Source: Nitrosomonas sp. Nm84 (GTDB lineage: Bacteria; Pseudomonadota; Gammaproteobacteria; Burkholderiales; Nitrosomonadaceae). Taken from it: 50,684 nt of DNA. The notes below the pieces were generated by a model. That model ran no database searches and had not been told where the DNA came from. It worked only from the letters and a program-made list of their open reading frames with translations. Each line of letters starts with the position of its first letter. Positions within the stretch are counted from its first letter, which is position 1. The stretch covers positions 1 through 50,684 of the forward strand of contig NZ_QJJP01000028.1 of assembly GCF_003201565.1 (NCBI RefSeq), in the 5' to 3' direction. Below are positions 26,731-36,678 of the stretch, in pieces. The position numbers and the translations under genes were made by a program.

Positions 26731-28113
26731 TTAGTATGAAACTGCGCCGGATTCGGTATGCGCGATCACACGCCCGGCCTTTCTATGCAAATGCTGCAAC
26801 TCTGTCGCGAGCGTGTCGATGGTATGCACAACTTCTTCTTCCGATAAATTGCAGGTAATGAAAAAGCGCAATCTGGCAGCCGATTCCGATACTGCCGGAT
26901 ACATGATGGGATGAACGTTGATGCCCGCTTGATATAATTTCTGCCCAAGCTTCAAACACAGCACTGAATCGCCCAATATGATTGAAACAACGCCTGTGCC
27001 GCTAGCCAAGCCGGTATCAAGCCCACGCATCCGCGCTCGCTGCAAAAACAAAGATGACCGGGCACGCAAACGCTCGGCACGCTCAGGTTCACGTTGCAGA
27101 ATACGCGCAGCGGTCAAAGCCGCCGCAGTGTTGGCCGGCGAGATACCGACACTGAATAATATGGCGCCGGCTGCGTTGTATCTAAGGTTTTCTATCAAGG
27201 CATGTGAACCGCAGATATAGCCGCCGCAACTGGCAAATGCCTTGCTCAGCGTACCCATCCAGATATCCACATCCGCAGCATCGATGCCGAAATGATCATG
27301 CGAGCCAAATCCGCGCGGACCAATGACACCCGCAGCATGTGCCTCGTCGACCATCAACAAACACTTGTGTTTTTGCTTGATTGCTATAAAGCGCGGCAAG
27401 TCGGGAATATCGCCATCCATACTGTAAACACCCTCAATGATAATCAGGGTGCGCTGATATGCATGGCGGTTTTCTTCCAATATCTTGTCCAGGGCTTCCC
27501 AGTCGTTATGAGGAAACGTCATACGCCTTGCGCCGGAGAGTTTGCATCCCGTGATAACGCTGTTGTGAATCAGGCTATCGTGTATCAATAGATCGTTAGG
27601 GCCAAACAAATGGCTGATAACCGATACATTGGTTGCATAACCGCTCACCAGAGCCAATGCATCTTCAGTGCCGTGAATCTCTGCCAATATCTCTTCCAAT
27701 TCACGATGTAGCGGTATTTCCCCGGACACGATTCGGCTGGCGGATACCGAGGTGCCATACCGATCAATCGCTGCTTTAGCGGCTGCGGACACTTCCAGGT
27801 GACCCGATAACCCAAGATAGTTATAACCGGAATAATTGATGAAATTTTTGCCATCGATGCGCGTGATATGATCGCTCACCCCTTCATGCGGGCTGAAGTA
27901 GGGATTATTCATCGATAACGTTTTGAATATCTTCGCCTGCTCCATCAACATGTTGTAGTCTGAGAACTTATCAAAACGGTACCATGCATCGGGAATCGAT
28001 TCTGAATCGGAAGCAGTTTCCTGATTATTTTCCTTTTCAGATATCAATTGCTTCAGAAGATCGCGCTTCTCCTCGGGTGACATACCCTCCAGCACACCTG
28101 TTTCATTCTTCAT
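26731..28113 (-). CDS. alpha-oxoamine synthase family PLP enzyme
   Basis: A 460-residue fold-type I PLP enzyme of the AONS/KBL/ALAS/SPT family. PLP-binding residues are visible: D256 and H258 in VDEAHAAGVIG and the Schiff-base lysine K291 in GTLSKAFASCGGY. Conserved N-terminal blocks NYSGYNYLGL and GTSVSASRIVSG are also present. The family condenses an acyl thioester with an amino acid, with loss of CO2. About 45 extra N-terminal residues (MSPEEKRDLLKQLISEK) resemble a short docking or linker helix of PKS/NRPS proteins, so the acyl donor is probably the ACP of the adjacent polyketide synthase. The amino acid cannot be deduced. Start supported by AAGG about 8 bases upstream. Confidence 0.88.
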   Translation of the reverse strand: MKNETGVLEGMSPEEKRDLLKQLISEKENNQETASDSESIPDAWYRFDKFSDYNMLMEQAKIFKTLSMNNPYFSPHEGVSDHITRIDGKNFINYSGYNYLGLSGHLEVSAAAKAAIDRYGTSVSASRIVSGEIPLHRELEEILAEIHGTEDALALVSGYATNVSVISHLFGPNDLLIHDSLIHNSVITGCKLSGARRMTFPHNDWEALDKILEENRHAYQRTLIIIEGVYSMDGDIPDLPRFIAIKQKHKCLLMVDEAHAAGVIGPRGFGSHDHFGIDAADVDIWMGTLSKAFASCGGYICGSHALIENLRYNAAGAILFSVGISPANTAAALTAARILQREPERAERLRARSSLFLQRARMRGLDTGLASGTGVVSIILGDSVLCLKLGQKLYQAGINVHPIMYPAVSESAARLRFFITCNLSEEEVVHTIDTLATELQHLHRKAGRVIAHTESGAVSY

Positions 28114-28242
28114 AGTAGTAACCTTTGTAAACCAATGTTGTTGTATATACTTGGATGAATTGCTGATACCTGCTCAGAATAAGCGCTATCCGCAGGCAAA
28201 TCTGTGACAAAAATCACCTTGGTAAAGAAATGAACGCACCGA

Positions 28243-28449
28243 TTGCGCGCTGCTCAGCATGGGCGTAGCACAGAAGCTGAAATCCGGGAAATTCTGGAAG
28301 AGGCGGTGCACCTTGGAAAGCGTGTCAAAATCGGACCAGAGCTCGCTGCTTTTGGGCAATGCTTTTTGGGGGGGTGGCTTGATTTTAATGACACTCTTGA
28401 TCAGGCGCCAACTGCGCCGGCAATGTCCGAATTGCTCGATCGGTATTGA
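28243..28449 (+). pseudogene. FitA-like antitoxin fragment
   Basis: A 68-codon plus-strand frame opposite to the cluster. It reads LRAAQHGRSTEAEIREILEEAV and then LAAFGQCFLGG, which matches the second half of FitA/plasmid-stability antitoxins (ribbon-helix-helix proteins that pair with VapC/FitB PIN toxins). The N-terminal ribbon strand (typically IRNLDD) is missing and no toxin gene follows. It is a remnant lying in the 382-base gap between the oxidoreductase and alpha-oxoamine synthase genes. Confidence 0.6.
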
Positions 28450-28495
28450 AATACCTATCAGATGGAAAGTGAAAAATTTTTACTTCAAACTGGTT

Positions 28496-30100
28496 TCAGT
28501 GATTTCCGCGAGCGACAACTGCCATCATATCCTTCTTGAGAACATTCGAAGCAGCGACTACTCCACCAAACAGTGCTCCGGCGATACCGCAAGCTGCAAC
28601 ATCCTGGCCTGTTAATAACAAATTCTTTATCGGTGTGCGTGCACCCAGCCAGCGTGCATTAAAACGTTCCGGGGTATGCGCCAATCCATAAATTTCCCCC
28701 GTCGGGTAATTTGCAAAATGTTTGGTTGATAATGGTGTTGAAAGCTCCCAATAGTCAATGTTTCCTTTGATTGCTGGCACATGGCGCTCCAATTCTTCTA
28801 GCAATCGCTTTGACAACCTATTTTTAAACGCTTCGTATTCTTCGCCACGATGCTGCCAGCGTAAATTTTTCCATTTTTCAAAATGCTTGAATGATGTGAG
28901 CGTTATAACTTCAATGGTTGCACGGCCGGGATAACGACTTAAGAAGCTTGGATCCTTCGAGGAAGGAAACGATATATAAAGAAACGGGAAAGGAGCATCG
29001 ATATTTTCACAAGAACGTGCGAAGTTTAGATCATGGTTACTATCAGGATAGATCCAGAGATTTGAATCTCCATAGTTAGCGATTTCCGGAAGATGCTTGA
29101 GGCCCACGTAGAGACCAATATGGCAAAAGGAAGGAGGAATAGCACCCAGCAATTTTTTCTCAGGCATAGATTGCGTTACTCCGGAAGGCAGCAAATTGTG
29201 ATAAGTATTAATTGCACCAGCATCACTAATGATAGTTTTCGCTCTGATCTCGCGCCCATCTTTCATTTTCACGCCGAAAGCTGTTTTATTTTGGTCCACG
29301 AGAATTTCTTCCACGTAAGCGCTTATGGCGATGCATCCACCCCCTTTCTCAATCGTCGAGGCGATAGATTCGGCCATTCTTGATGCACCTCCAATTGGAT
29401 AGCCCGCCCCCTCAAAATAGTGATGCGCGACTATGCTGTGCATTCCAAAACTGCTTTGGCCTGGTGGCAGACCGTAATCTCCCCATTGTCCAGTGAGTAC
29501 AGCAGCTAGCTCAGGATTGGACGTATATTCCGCGATAGCTTGTGAGGTGGTTTTTTTTGCGTAACGCAAGAATCCATATCGAAGTAAGCCTCCGATACAG
29601 CTGGCAATCGGACTTGGGATAGCTTTTTCTGCAAAATACAAACTGCTCAATTTCTGGGCAGAATGGACAGCACGAATATATTTGTCGATAGCTCGCGTCT
29701 CAGATGGAAAATAGGAACACATCTGCTGTCTGAAGCTCTCCGTACCTGTCGGGAAATCAAAAACTTGATTTCCGATGAATATCCGATCATATACATCCGG
29801 CATTTTGCTCCATAGCAATTCACCATGCGTAAGATAATCAAAGGCCGCTCGAACTTCCATGGTTGGATCGCTGGTACGACCTATATAATGCACGCCGACA
29901 TCCCATTCGTAATTAGAACGGTGAAATACATGCGTAAATCCCCCTGCCACTGAATGTTTTTCGAGAACAAGTACTTTTTTATTCCCATGCCGAGAGAGCA
30001 GTGCAGCCACCGTAAGTCCGCCAATACCGGAACCGATTACAATGCAATCGTAATTTTCATCCAGTTTATGTTGCTTGTAAGAAATACCGACCTGTTTCAT
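28496..30100 (-). CDS. FAD-dependent phytoene desaturase/retinol saturase-like oxidoreductase
   Basis: A 534-residue flavoprotein. The FAD-binding GxGxxG is at residues 23-28 (IGSGIGGLTVAALLSRHG), followed by VLEKHSVAGGFTHVFHR, and the C-terminal FAD motif is LLTGQDVAACGIAGALFGG. The overall pattern (YEWDVGVHYIG, GGASRMAESIASTIEKGGG) is that of the CrtI-type family closest to all-trans-retinol 13,14-reductase. Members desaturate, isomerise or saturate polyene chains. It lies directly after the polyketide synthase (72-base gap), so a polyene made by the PKS is the natural candidate substrate. GGAA lies 7 bases before the ATG. Confidence 0.85.
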   Translation of the reverse strand: MKQVGISYKQHKLDENYDCIVIGSGIGGLTVAALLSRHGNKKVLVLEKHSVAGGFTHVFHRSNYEWDVGVHYIGRTSDPTMEVRAAFDYLTHGELLWSKMPDVYDRIFIGNQVFDFPTGTESFRQQMCSYFPSETRAIDKYIRAVHSAQKLSSLYFAEKAIPSPIASCIGGLLRYGFLRYAKKTTSQAIAEYTSNPELAAVLTGQWGDYGLPPGQSSFGMHSIVAHHYFEGAGYPIGGASRMAESIASTIEKGGGCIAISAYVEEILVDQNKTAFGVKMKDGREIRAKTIISDAGAINTYHNLLPSGVTQSMPEKKLLGAIPPSFCHIGLYVGLKHLPEIANYGDSNLWIYPDSNHDLNFARSCENIDAPFPFLYISFPSSKDPSFLSRYPGRATIEVITLTSFKHFEKWKNLRWQHRGEEYEAFKNRLSKRLLEELERHVPAIKGNIDYWELSTPLSTKHFANYPTGEIYGLAHTPERFNARWLGARTPIKNLLLTGQDVAACGIAGALFGGVVAASNVLKKDMMAVVARGNH

Positions 30101-30172
30101 TTTATTTCCAGTTTGTGTTCTTTATGAGAAACACCGGCTTGCTTTATTCGACCTCGCCGGTAGTGTATTTGA

Positions 30173-33100
30173 CTAACCGCCCACAGCTCCTCTACTGACG
30201 CCTGCCGTCACACCAGCAGCTTGTGCCAGTAACTGCTTGAGTAATAAATCGACATCCGCCTCGGACATACGATCAATCACTGAATTTTCCTGGATGATCG
30301 TTTCTGAAGCTGGCGACGCAACCGACACAATCGCTTTGTCCATGAGCATGTCGGCCAAATACCCTAAATTAGGGCTGCGCATGAATTCCAGGGTAGAAAT
30401 CCTAACGCCGAAGGTTTTATTGATGACTGCCTGTAATTCTGCGGACATCAGCGAATCGACCCCCATTTGCATCAATGACTGTTCCATGTCGATTCTTTCC
30501 GCCGGTATGCGCAGAACGCTTGCAATCTGCTCGGTTAGCGCATGGCACATGGCCGCGCGGCGCTGATCTTCCGGCAGCTGGCTGATCTCTGCACATATGG
30601 GTGTCAGTGACGCTTGTTGTTTCTGGCCGGAGCTTTTTACCAGGCTTGCAAACCTGGGAGAATTGCCTCCCGTCGGTTCAAACGCCTGCCATTTCTCCCA
30701 ATCACAATTCATCAGACCATATTGCGGCAACGCAACATTCAACATATGCGCCCATGAATCCAGCGCTTGATTGGCGGTCAGCATGTACATACCCATCAGA
30801 TCCAAATGCTTTTTCACTTCTTCACTATTCACCGCCATGCCTGTTGCAATGGCGCCCCAGTTAATACTGGTACCGGCCAGCCCGGCAGATCTGCGTTTGG
30901 CTGCCAGCGCATCCAAGAACGCATTGGCGGCAGAATAATTGGCTTGGCGAGCATTGCCAATAATTCCGGAAACCGATGAAAATAATACAAAGAAATCCAA
31001 TGCGTGATGCTGCGTGAATTGGTGTAGGTGCCAGGCACTCAATGCTTTGGCCCGCATGACATGGGCTACGCGTTCGGGATTCAGTTCAGCAATGGGTGCA
31101 TCATCCAGCACTGCAGCCGTGTGCAAGATGCCTTTTAATGGCGCTCCTTGGGTTGCAATCTGATCGAACATCGCTTGTACTTGCGCTTTATCCGTAAGAT
31201 CTGCGGCGATGGACAGCACGTGTACGTCATTTTCCGCCAACATCGTCAGTACTGCCTGTGCAGCGCTATCGACAGCACCGCGTCGACTGACCAGAATCAA
31301 ATTCTTTGCGCCATGTTTTGCCATCCATTTTGCCGCTTCCAGACCAAAGCCACCGAATCCACCGGTGATCAAGTAAGCAGCCTGTGCGTCAAAAAGCGCC
31401 GGGCGTTTCTGCTTATCCGTCACCACAATTGCCGCTTTATCTTTGAGAGATAAGATTTGTGTATCCTGCGTAACTTGATTGTGATCCGCCAATCGTGCAA
31501 AACCTTCTTCAGGTGCTAATGATTTTGTTGAAGGAATGCCGGAAATCTGATGCGTCGCAAGCAATCGCGCAACCACCTGTAACAACTGTTCAAACAGTCC
31601 CGGCGCGGTCAATGCAAGTTTCAGCGCATCCACATGAGTAAAGCTGCTACTGAATGCATGACCTGACACATTGTCCGCATTGGTGTGTGTGAGTGCGATT
31701 TCATGCGTATCCGGTGCCAATAAACCATCCAATCCCTCAGGCTTATCAGTACTTGCACCATGAATCCAGGCGCGCACCGAAACTACGCTTTGCTCACCCT
31801 CTTGTTGCTCGATATCATGACCATGATAGAAAATAGGAAATGCACCTAAATACTTTGTAATATCGCGTGCCCCCAAAGCCGTAGTGCCTAATTCAGCATC
31901 AATCAATACCGCCTCTCCAGGCACCACACGGGCAATATAATTCAACGCATAATACGTAGGAATCAGTGTGGTTGCCAACGCGGCGATCTGTTCATGAGTA
32001 AGCGGTAAATAATCGACTGAAAAAACGCAATTAGCCGGGCTGACAATATGCGATGCAATATTTCCGGTAGTCGCCACCATCACCAGATCTCCCGGGCACC
32101 GGTCGGTCACGTTGCTGCCGATTTTGTCGATGACGCCCACTGCAAAGTAGCCGTGTGGCGTATTGTCTTCAGCTTCAGAGAACCGACAATCGGTTAAGTT
32201 GATGCATTCCACGGCAATGGTCACTTCATCGGCTTGTGGCATGGGTGCCGGCATTAAACAAAATTCCGGATGCTTTTTCCATTTAAGCTGAAACGCTTCG
32301 ACATCTTCGCCGCGGTATGAAATCGCTGCGTCATGGACTACAGATTCAACGCGATAGCGTTCCCAGCGATGTACCAATCGATTGGTCCCACGTAACGCCA
32401 CATCATCTTCCCGATCATCCGACACCAGCTCTTTCACCAGCATGCGTATCTGCTCCAGCGGATTGACCGGATCCAAGTCCACTTGCGTACAGCGGAATAG
32501 CGGGTATTCATTGAATGCAACGCGAGCCAACCCAGTCAGCGATGTGAGTGCGACGTCTTGAATATCACTGTTAGCCATCACAGGTTGCGTACCTTGGGTG
32601 ACCATATACAACCGCGGCGCATGGGTGGTGAATACCTTACCCAGCAGTTGCATGACTTGAAGTGCCACGCTGGTTTGCGCGATACCGACAGGATCATCCT
32701 GAGAAGCCGTGGATAATCCCCATAGATAAGACACACCCACACAACTCAATGATTTTTCCTTGACTTTTTTCATCACTTTTTCCAGATACTCAAGCTCATC
32801 GGCATTGAATGGTTGCATATGCTCGCACTCCTGCTGATACACTTCATCGATGGCTATGCGTATTACCTGATTGCCGTTACTTTCCAATGCCTGGCATAAG
32901 GATCCGCTAATATCGCTGTTATCAGTGAACACCAGCCAACAACCTGTGCGCTTACCTTGCGGTTGTAACGGCTTTTGCTGCCATTGCCATGCATAGGCCC
33001 ATTCTGCTAATTGTTCGATTGGATCTTTCTTTTCCGTTGTCAAAGCACGGCAGCGTAAACCAGCGACTTCAACCAGCAGATTGCCCAGATCGTCAAATAA

Positions 33101-36100
33101 TCTTAAATCACCTTCAATCGCATGTTCATTGACTTGAGTGAGCTTGCCGTGACACCAGAACGCATTTCCCGGTTTTACATGATAGCTAATACGCTTGATG
33201 ACAACCGGCATGTAAAAACTATCATCGTCGCTGATTGCCGCGATCAGAGATTGGAAACAGCCATCCAGTAAACTGGGGTGCAGTAAATAATCCGTATTTT
33301 CATTGATTAAATCAGCATGCAGTTCGATGCGCGCCAACACTTCGCCTTGGCAACGTTGCAGTTGTTGAATGGTTTGGAAATAAGGACCGTAAAACAAACC
33401 ACGCTCCTTGAGCTCAGCATACAAATCGCCGACATTCATCTTTTCGGAGCAGCGGTGTTCAATATCGTGACGTTCGATGCGGGCCGATTCAGTGGGTGCT
33501 GCCGATACGATTTTAGCCGAAGCATGCATATTCCAATTCGTAGCGGTATCCTGCTGATGGCTATGAAAAGCATATTGGCCGCTTTCCTGATCAAAACTGA
33601 CATGAATCGAAGGCTCGCCCTGATGATCATTCAACACCAGTGCTTGATGAAAATGTAATTGCTCGATCACACACGCGGTATTTCCGGTCACTTGATGATG
33701 GGCAGCCAATGCAGCTTCCACATAAGCCGCGCCCGGCATAACCACCAGCCCATCCACTTGATGATCGTCTAAAAAAGGTAGAAATTGACGATTCACCGCA
33801 CTTTGCCATACAGGTCGCGGGCCAGATAAACGGCGATCCAATAGTGGATGCAACGGTATGCCAGTGCGATCGGTGATCGAATCCTCATCCTCGTGCCAAT
33901 AAGTTTCTCGTTGCCAAGGATACGTAGGCAATTTGATGTAAACAGAATCACTGGGATACAAATGCTGCCAGTCGATTTGACAAGCCGCGGTATAAAGCCC
34001 GGCCAGCGCCATATTAAAAGTATGCTGCTCAGGTTGTTCGCGGCGTAACGAAGCAAACGTCTGCGGTTTGATATTTTGTTGCTGACAACACTCCTTGATC
34101 GCACTCGATAATACAGGGTGCGGACCGATCTCAAGAAAAACGCGATGGCCGTCCCGCAACAAGCTCGCCATGGCTTGCGCAAAATAAACCGGCTCACGAA
34201 TGTTATCGCACCAGTACTCGGCATCATAGCTCACGGTATCGGTGAGCTCGCCGGTTACTGTCGAATACAACGGCACCAGCGGCATGACAGGATGCAGATC
34301 TGCCAGGCTGGCTCTGATTTCCGGCTTGAGATGTTCCAGAAACATGCTGTGATAAGCCATCTCAACTTGCAGGAAACGATTGAATTCTCCTTGCTCCGTT
34401 AAATGCGCTGATATCTTTTCCAGTGCATCGCCATCGCCTGAGAGCGTTACCATTGAAGGACCGTTGACCGCAGCAATGGAAACATTGTCTTGAGTCAAAG
34501 TAGCCAGCAATTCGATGCACTTTTCCATACTCACGCCAACCGCCAACATCTTTCCAGAGCCGGCTGCTTTTTTCAGGATGCGGCTGCGTTCATAGCTCAC
34601 CTTGACTGCATCTTCCAGGCTGAGCACGCCCGCAGCATAGGCGGCGCTGATCTCACCGACGCTATGCCCGACAATAGCACCCGGTTCAATACCCTGAGCA
34701 CGCCACATGGCGGTTAACCCAACCTGAATCATAAAGTTAGCGGGTTGAGCGATTTCAGTCACGGTTATTTTTGAATCTTTCTCATCCGCTAACATCTCGT
34801 CAAGAATAGACCAGCCCGATAAATCACGAAAAATCGCATCGCATGCTTCGACGGCTTTACGATAAATAGCATTATGTTCATACAATTCCCGTCCCATCGC
34901 CCACCATTGCGGCCCCATACCTGTATACACGAATACCGGCTTTGACGATGCCTTGCTGTCGGCCTTACCGGATACCCAGCCAGAATCCGGTTGCCCAGCT
35001 ACAAAAGCGGTCAGTTTTTCATGCATGGCTTTCCATGAATCACCCATGATTGCCAATCGATAATCATGATGACCGCGGCGGCATGCTGCTGAATAACACA
35101 AATCTTTTAATGCGCCCGGATAGTCTGCAGGAAACTTGGCAAGCCAGGCTTTGGCTAAGTCAGTGAGCGCCGACTCACTGCGCGCTGATAATGGCAGCAG
35201 GTACACCGCGCCGGACATATCGTCTTCGCGCAGCAACTTGGGCAATGGCGGTGCATTTTCCAGAACTACATGAGCGTTTGTTCCGCCATACCCGAATGAA
35301 TTAACGCCGGCATAAATCTGTTGGGAAGTGGAAGCCAGGGATTCCAGTTTTATTGGCAAGCGCAAACCCAATTCATCAAAAGGAATATTGGGATTCGGCG
35401 TTTCCAGATTGGCCTGAGGCGGTACCTGGCGATGCGCTAAGCACAGCGATGTTTTAATGATCCCTGCAATACCGGCAGCAGCTTCCAAGTGCCCGATAGC
35501 GCCTTTGACAGAACCCATCAGGCACGCTTTAGCACGCTTAGCCGTTGAATCAATCACTTCGCCCAGTGCCTTAGCTTCAAGCGGATCGCCCACGGGTGTT
35601 CCGGTACCATGCGCTTCAAAGTAGCTGATATCGCTGGCATCGACACCGTACTTGGTACACACGGAACGAATCAATGCAGTTTGTGAAACCGGATTGGGAA
35701 CAGTGATCCCGTTGGTCCTGCCATCCTGATTGACACCCGTGCCCCGTACCAGCGCATAAATGGAATCGCCATCTTTCAGAGCGGCTGATAAAGGTTTTAG
35801 CACAACCACCCCCGCACCTTCGCCACGACCATAACCATTAGCGCTCGCATCAAAACTCTTGCTGCGTCCATCCGGCGCAAGAAACCCGCCTTTGCACATG
35901 GCAATCGGGTATTCCGGGCGCATCATGACATTGACGCCGCCCGCCAGTGCCAAATTACACTCACCACTCCAGATTGCCTGACTGGCCAGATGTAATGCGA
36001 CCAAAGAAGAAGAACAAGCGGTATCCACACTCATGCTGGGACCGTGCAGATCCAAAATATAAGAAATGCGATTGGACAGTATGGTCATGGTCGAACCGAT

Positions 36101-36580
36101 CGCGGTATGCGTGCCGATCAGATCGCGATTCATTTTACCCATCTGGGTCAGCTTATGATCCAGGGTGAACGCCCCAACAAAAACACCGGTATTTGAACCG
36201 ACCACCGATTCATGAGGGATGCCGGCATCTTCCAAGGCTTCCCAACTGGTCTCTAATAGCAGACGTTGCTGTGGATCGATACACTCGGCTTCACGTGGCG
36301 TAATCCCAAAAAATAATGCATCGAACTCATCGACACGCTGCTGCAGGAATCCTCCTTGTTTGACATACATTTTCCCAGGCTTATTCTGGTCAGCATCATA
36401 AAAACGCCGTAGATTCCAACGTTCCGGCGGAATATCCACAATGGCATCGCTTCCCGTAACCAACAAATTCCAGAAGCTTTCCGGATCATGCGATCCTCCC
36501 GGGAAGCGACAACCAATCCCGACCAGCGCAATCGGTTCGTAAGTCTCATTATTACTGATTTTTAGTTTCTTTTTTCTCAT
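30173..36580 (-). CDS. single-module type I polyketide synthase (KS-AT-DH-ER*-KR-ACP)
   Basis: A 2135-residue synthase from the ATG at 36580, chosen for its GGGAG; an ATG twelve codons earlier lacks one. KS ~15-440 has C189 (VDTACSSS), H324 (EAHGTGT) and H364 (GHLEAAAG). AT ~555-870 has S640 (GHSVGE) and H744 (MAYHSMF), closer to malonyl than methylmalonyl types. DH ~920-1200 has H940 (HQVDGLVVMP) and D1106 (LLDGCFQ). An ER-like region ~1440-1720 has lost its NADPH loop. KR ~1735-1920 has GGFGGFG, an LDD motif and Y1882. ACP ~1990-2070 has S2043 (VDSLMS). There is no loading module and no thioesterase, so it probably works iteratively and is unloaded by the downstream alpha-oxoamine synthase. 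The tail (MSEADVDLLLKQLLAQ) may be a docking helix. Confidence 0.92.
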   Translation of the reverse strand: MRKKKLKISNNETYEPIALVGIGCRFPGGSHDPESFWNLLVTGSDAIVDIPPERWNLRRFYDADQNKPGKMYVKQGGFLQQRVDEFDALFFGITPREAECIDPQQRLLLETSWEALEDAGIPHESVVGSNTGVFVGAFTLDHKLTQMGKMNRDLIGTHTAIGSTMTILSNRISYILDLHGPSMSVDTACSSSLVALHLASQAIWSGECNLALAGGVNVMMRPEYPIAMCKGGFLAPDGRSKSFDASANGYGRGEGAGVVVLKPLSAALKDGDSIYALVRGTGVNQDGRTNGITVPNPVSQTALIRSVCTKYGVDASDISYFEAHGTGTPVGDPLEAKALGEVIDSTAKRAKACLMGSVKGAIGHLEAAAGIAGIIKTSLCLAHRQVPPQANLETPNPNIPFDELGLRLPIKLESLASTSQQIYAGVNSFGYGGTNAHVVLENAPPLPKLLREDDMSGAVYLLPLSARSESALTDLAKAWLAKFPADYPGALKDLCYSAACRRGHHDYRLAIMGDSWKAMHEKLTAFVAGQPDSGWVSGKADSKASSKPVFVYTGMGPQWWAMGRELYEHNAIYRKAVEACDAIFRDLSGWSILDEMLADEKDSKITVTEIAQPANFMIQVGLTAMWRAQGIEPGAIVGHSVGEISAAYAAGVLSLEDAVKVSYERSRILKKAAGSGKMLAVGVSMEKCIELLATLTQDNVSIAAVNGPSMVTLSGDGDALEKISAHLTEQGEFNRFLQVEMAYHSMFLEHLKPEIRASLADLHPVMPLVPLYSTVTGELTDTVSYDAEYWCDNIREPVYFAQAMASLLRDGHRVFLEIGPHPVLSSAIKECCQQQNIKPQTFASLRREQPEQHTFNMALAGLYTAACQIDWQHLYPSDSVYIKLPTYPWQRETYWHEDEDSITDRTGIPLHPLLDRRLSGPRPVWQSAVNRQFLPFLDDHQVDGLVVMPGAAYVEAALAAHHQVTGNTACVIEQLHFHQALVLNDHQGEPSIHVSFDQESGQYAFHSHQQDTATNWNMHASAKIVSAAPTESARIERHDIEHRCSEKMNVGDLYAELKERGLFYGPYFQTIQQLQRCQGEVLARIELHADLINENTDYLLHPSLLDGCFQSLIAAISDDDSFYMPVVIKRISYHVKPGNAFWCHGKLTQVNEHAIEGDLRLFDDLGNLLVEVAGLRCRALTTEKKDPIEQLAEWAYAWQWQQKPLQPQGKRTGCWLVFTDNSDISGSLCQALESNGNQVIRIAIDEVYQQECEHMQPFNADELEYLEKVMKKVKEKSLSCVGVSYLWGLSTASQDDPVGIAQTSVALQVMQLLGKVFTTHAPRLYMVTQGTQPVMANSDIQDVALTSLTGLARVAFNEYPLFRCTQVDLDPVNPLEQIRMLVKELVSDDREDDVALRGTNRLVHRWERYRVESVVHDAAISYRGEDVEAFQLKWKKHPEFCLMPAPMPQADEVTIAVECINLTDCRFSEAEDNTPHGYFAVGVIDKIGSNVTDRCPGDLVMVATTGNIASHIVSPANCVFSVDYLPLTHEQIAALATTLIPTYYALNYIARVVPGEAVLIDAELGTTALGARDITKYLGAFPIFYHGHDIEQQEGEQSVVSVRAWIHGASTDKPEGLDGLLAPDTHEIALTHTNADNVSGHAFSSSFTHVDALKLALTAPGLFEQLLQVVARLLATHQISGIPSTKSLAPEEGFARLADHNQVTQDTQILSLKDKAAIVVTDKQKRPALFDAQAAYLITGGFGGFGLEAAKWMAKHGAKNLILVSRRGAVDSAAQAVLTMLAENDVHVLSIAADLTDKAQVQAMFDQIATQGAPLKGILHTAAVLDDAPIAELNPERVAHVMRAKALSAWHLHQFTQHHALDFFVLFSSVSGIIGNARQANYSAANAFLDALAAKRRSAGLAGTSINWGAIATGMAVNSEEVKKHLDLMGMYMLTANQALDSWAHMLNVALPQYGLMNCDWEKWQAFEPTGGNSPRFASLVKSSGQKQQASLTPICAEISQLPEDQRRAAMCHALTEQIASVLRIPAERIDMEQSLMQMGVDSLMSAELQAVINKTFGVRISTLEFMRSPNLGYLADMLMDKAIVSVASPASETIIQENSVIDRMSEADVDLLLKQLLAQAAGVTAGVSRGAVGG

Positions 36581-36678
36581 GCTATATGCTCCCTGGAAAG
36601 ATAAAGTGTTGATCATTTGTCAAATGCTGCTTGAGACTTACTTGATTGTGTAACCCACGGGTAAATCAGCGAAATGCG

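Noticed and set aside
30173..30520. A thioesterase or reductase release domain at the end of the PKS
   Set aside because: After the ACP serine only about 90 residues remain, with no GxSxG motif or Rossmann pattern; they look like a linker and a docking helix.
32221..36168. Several 60-140-codon open frames opposite to the PKS gene
   Set aside because: They are antisense to well-supported PKS domains and carry no coding signal of their own; long genes commonly show such shadows.
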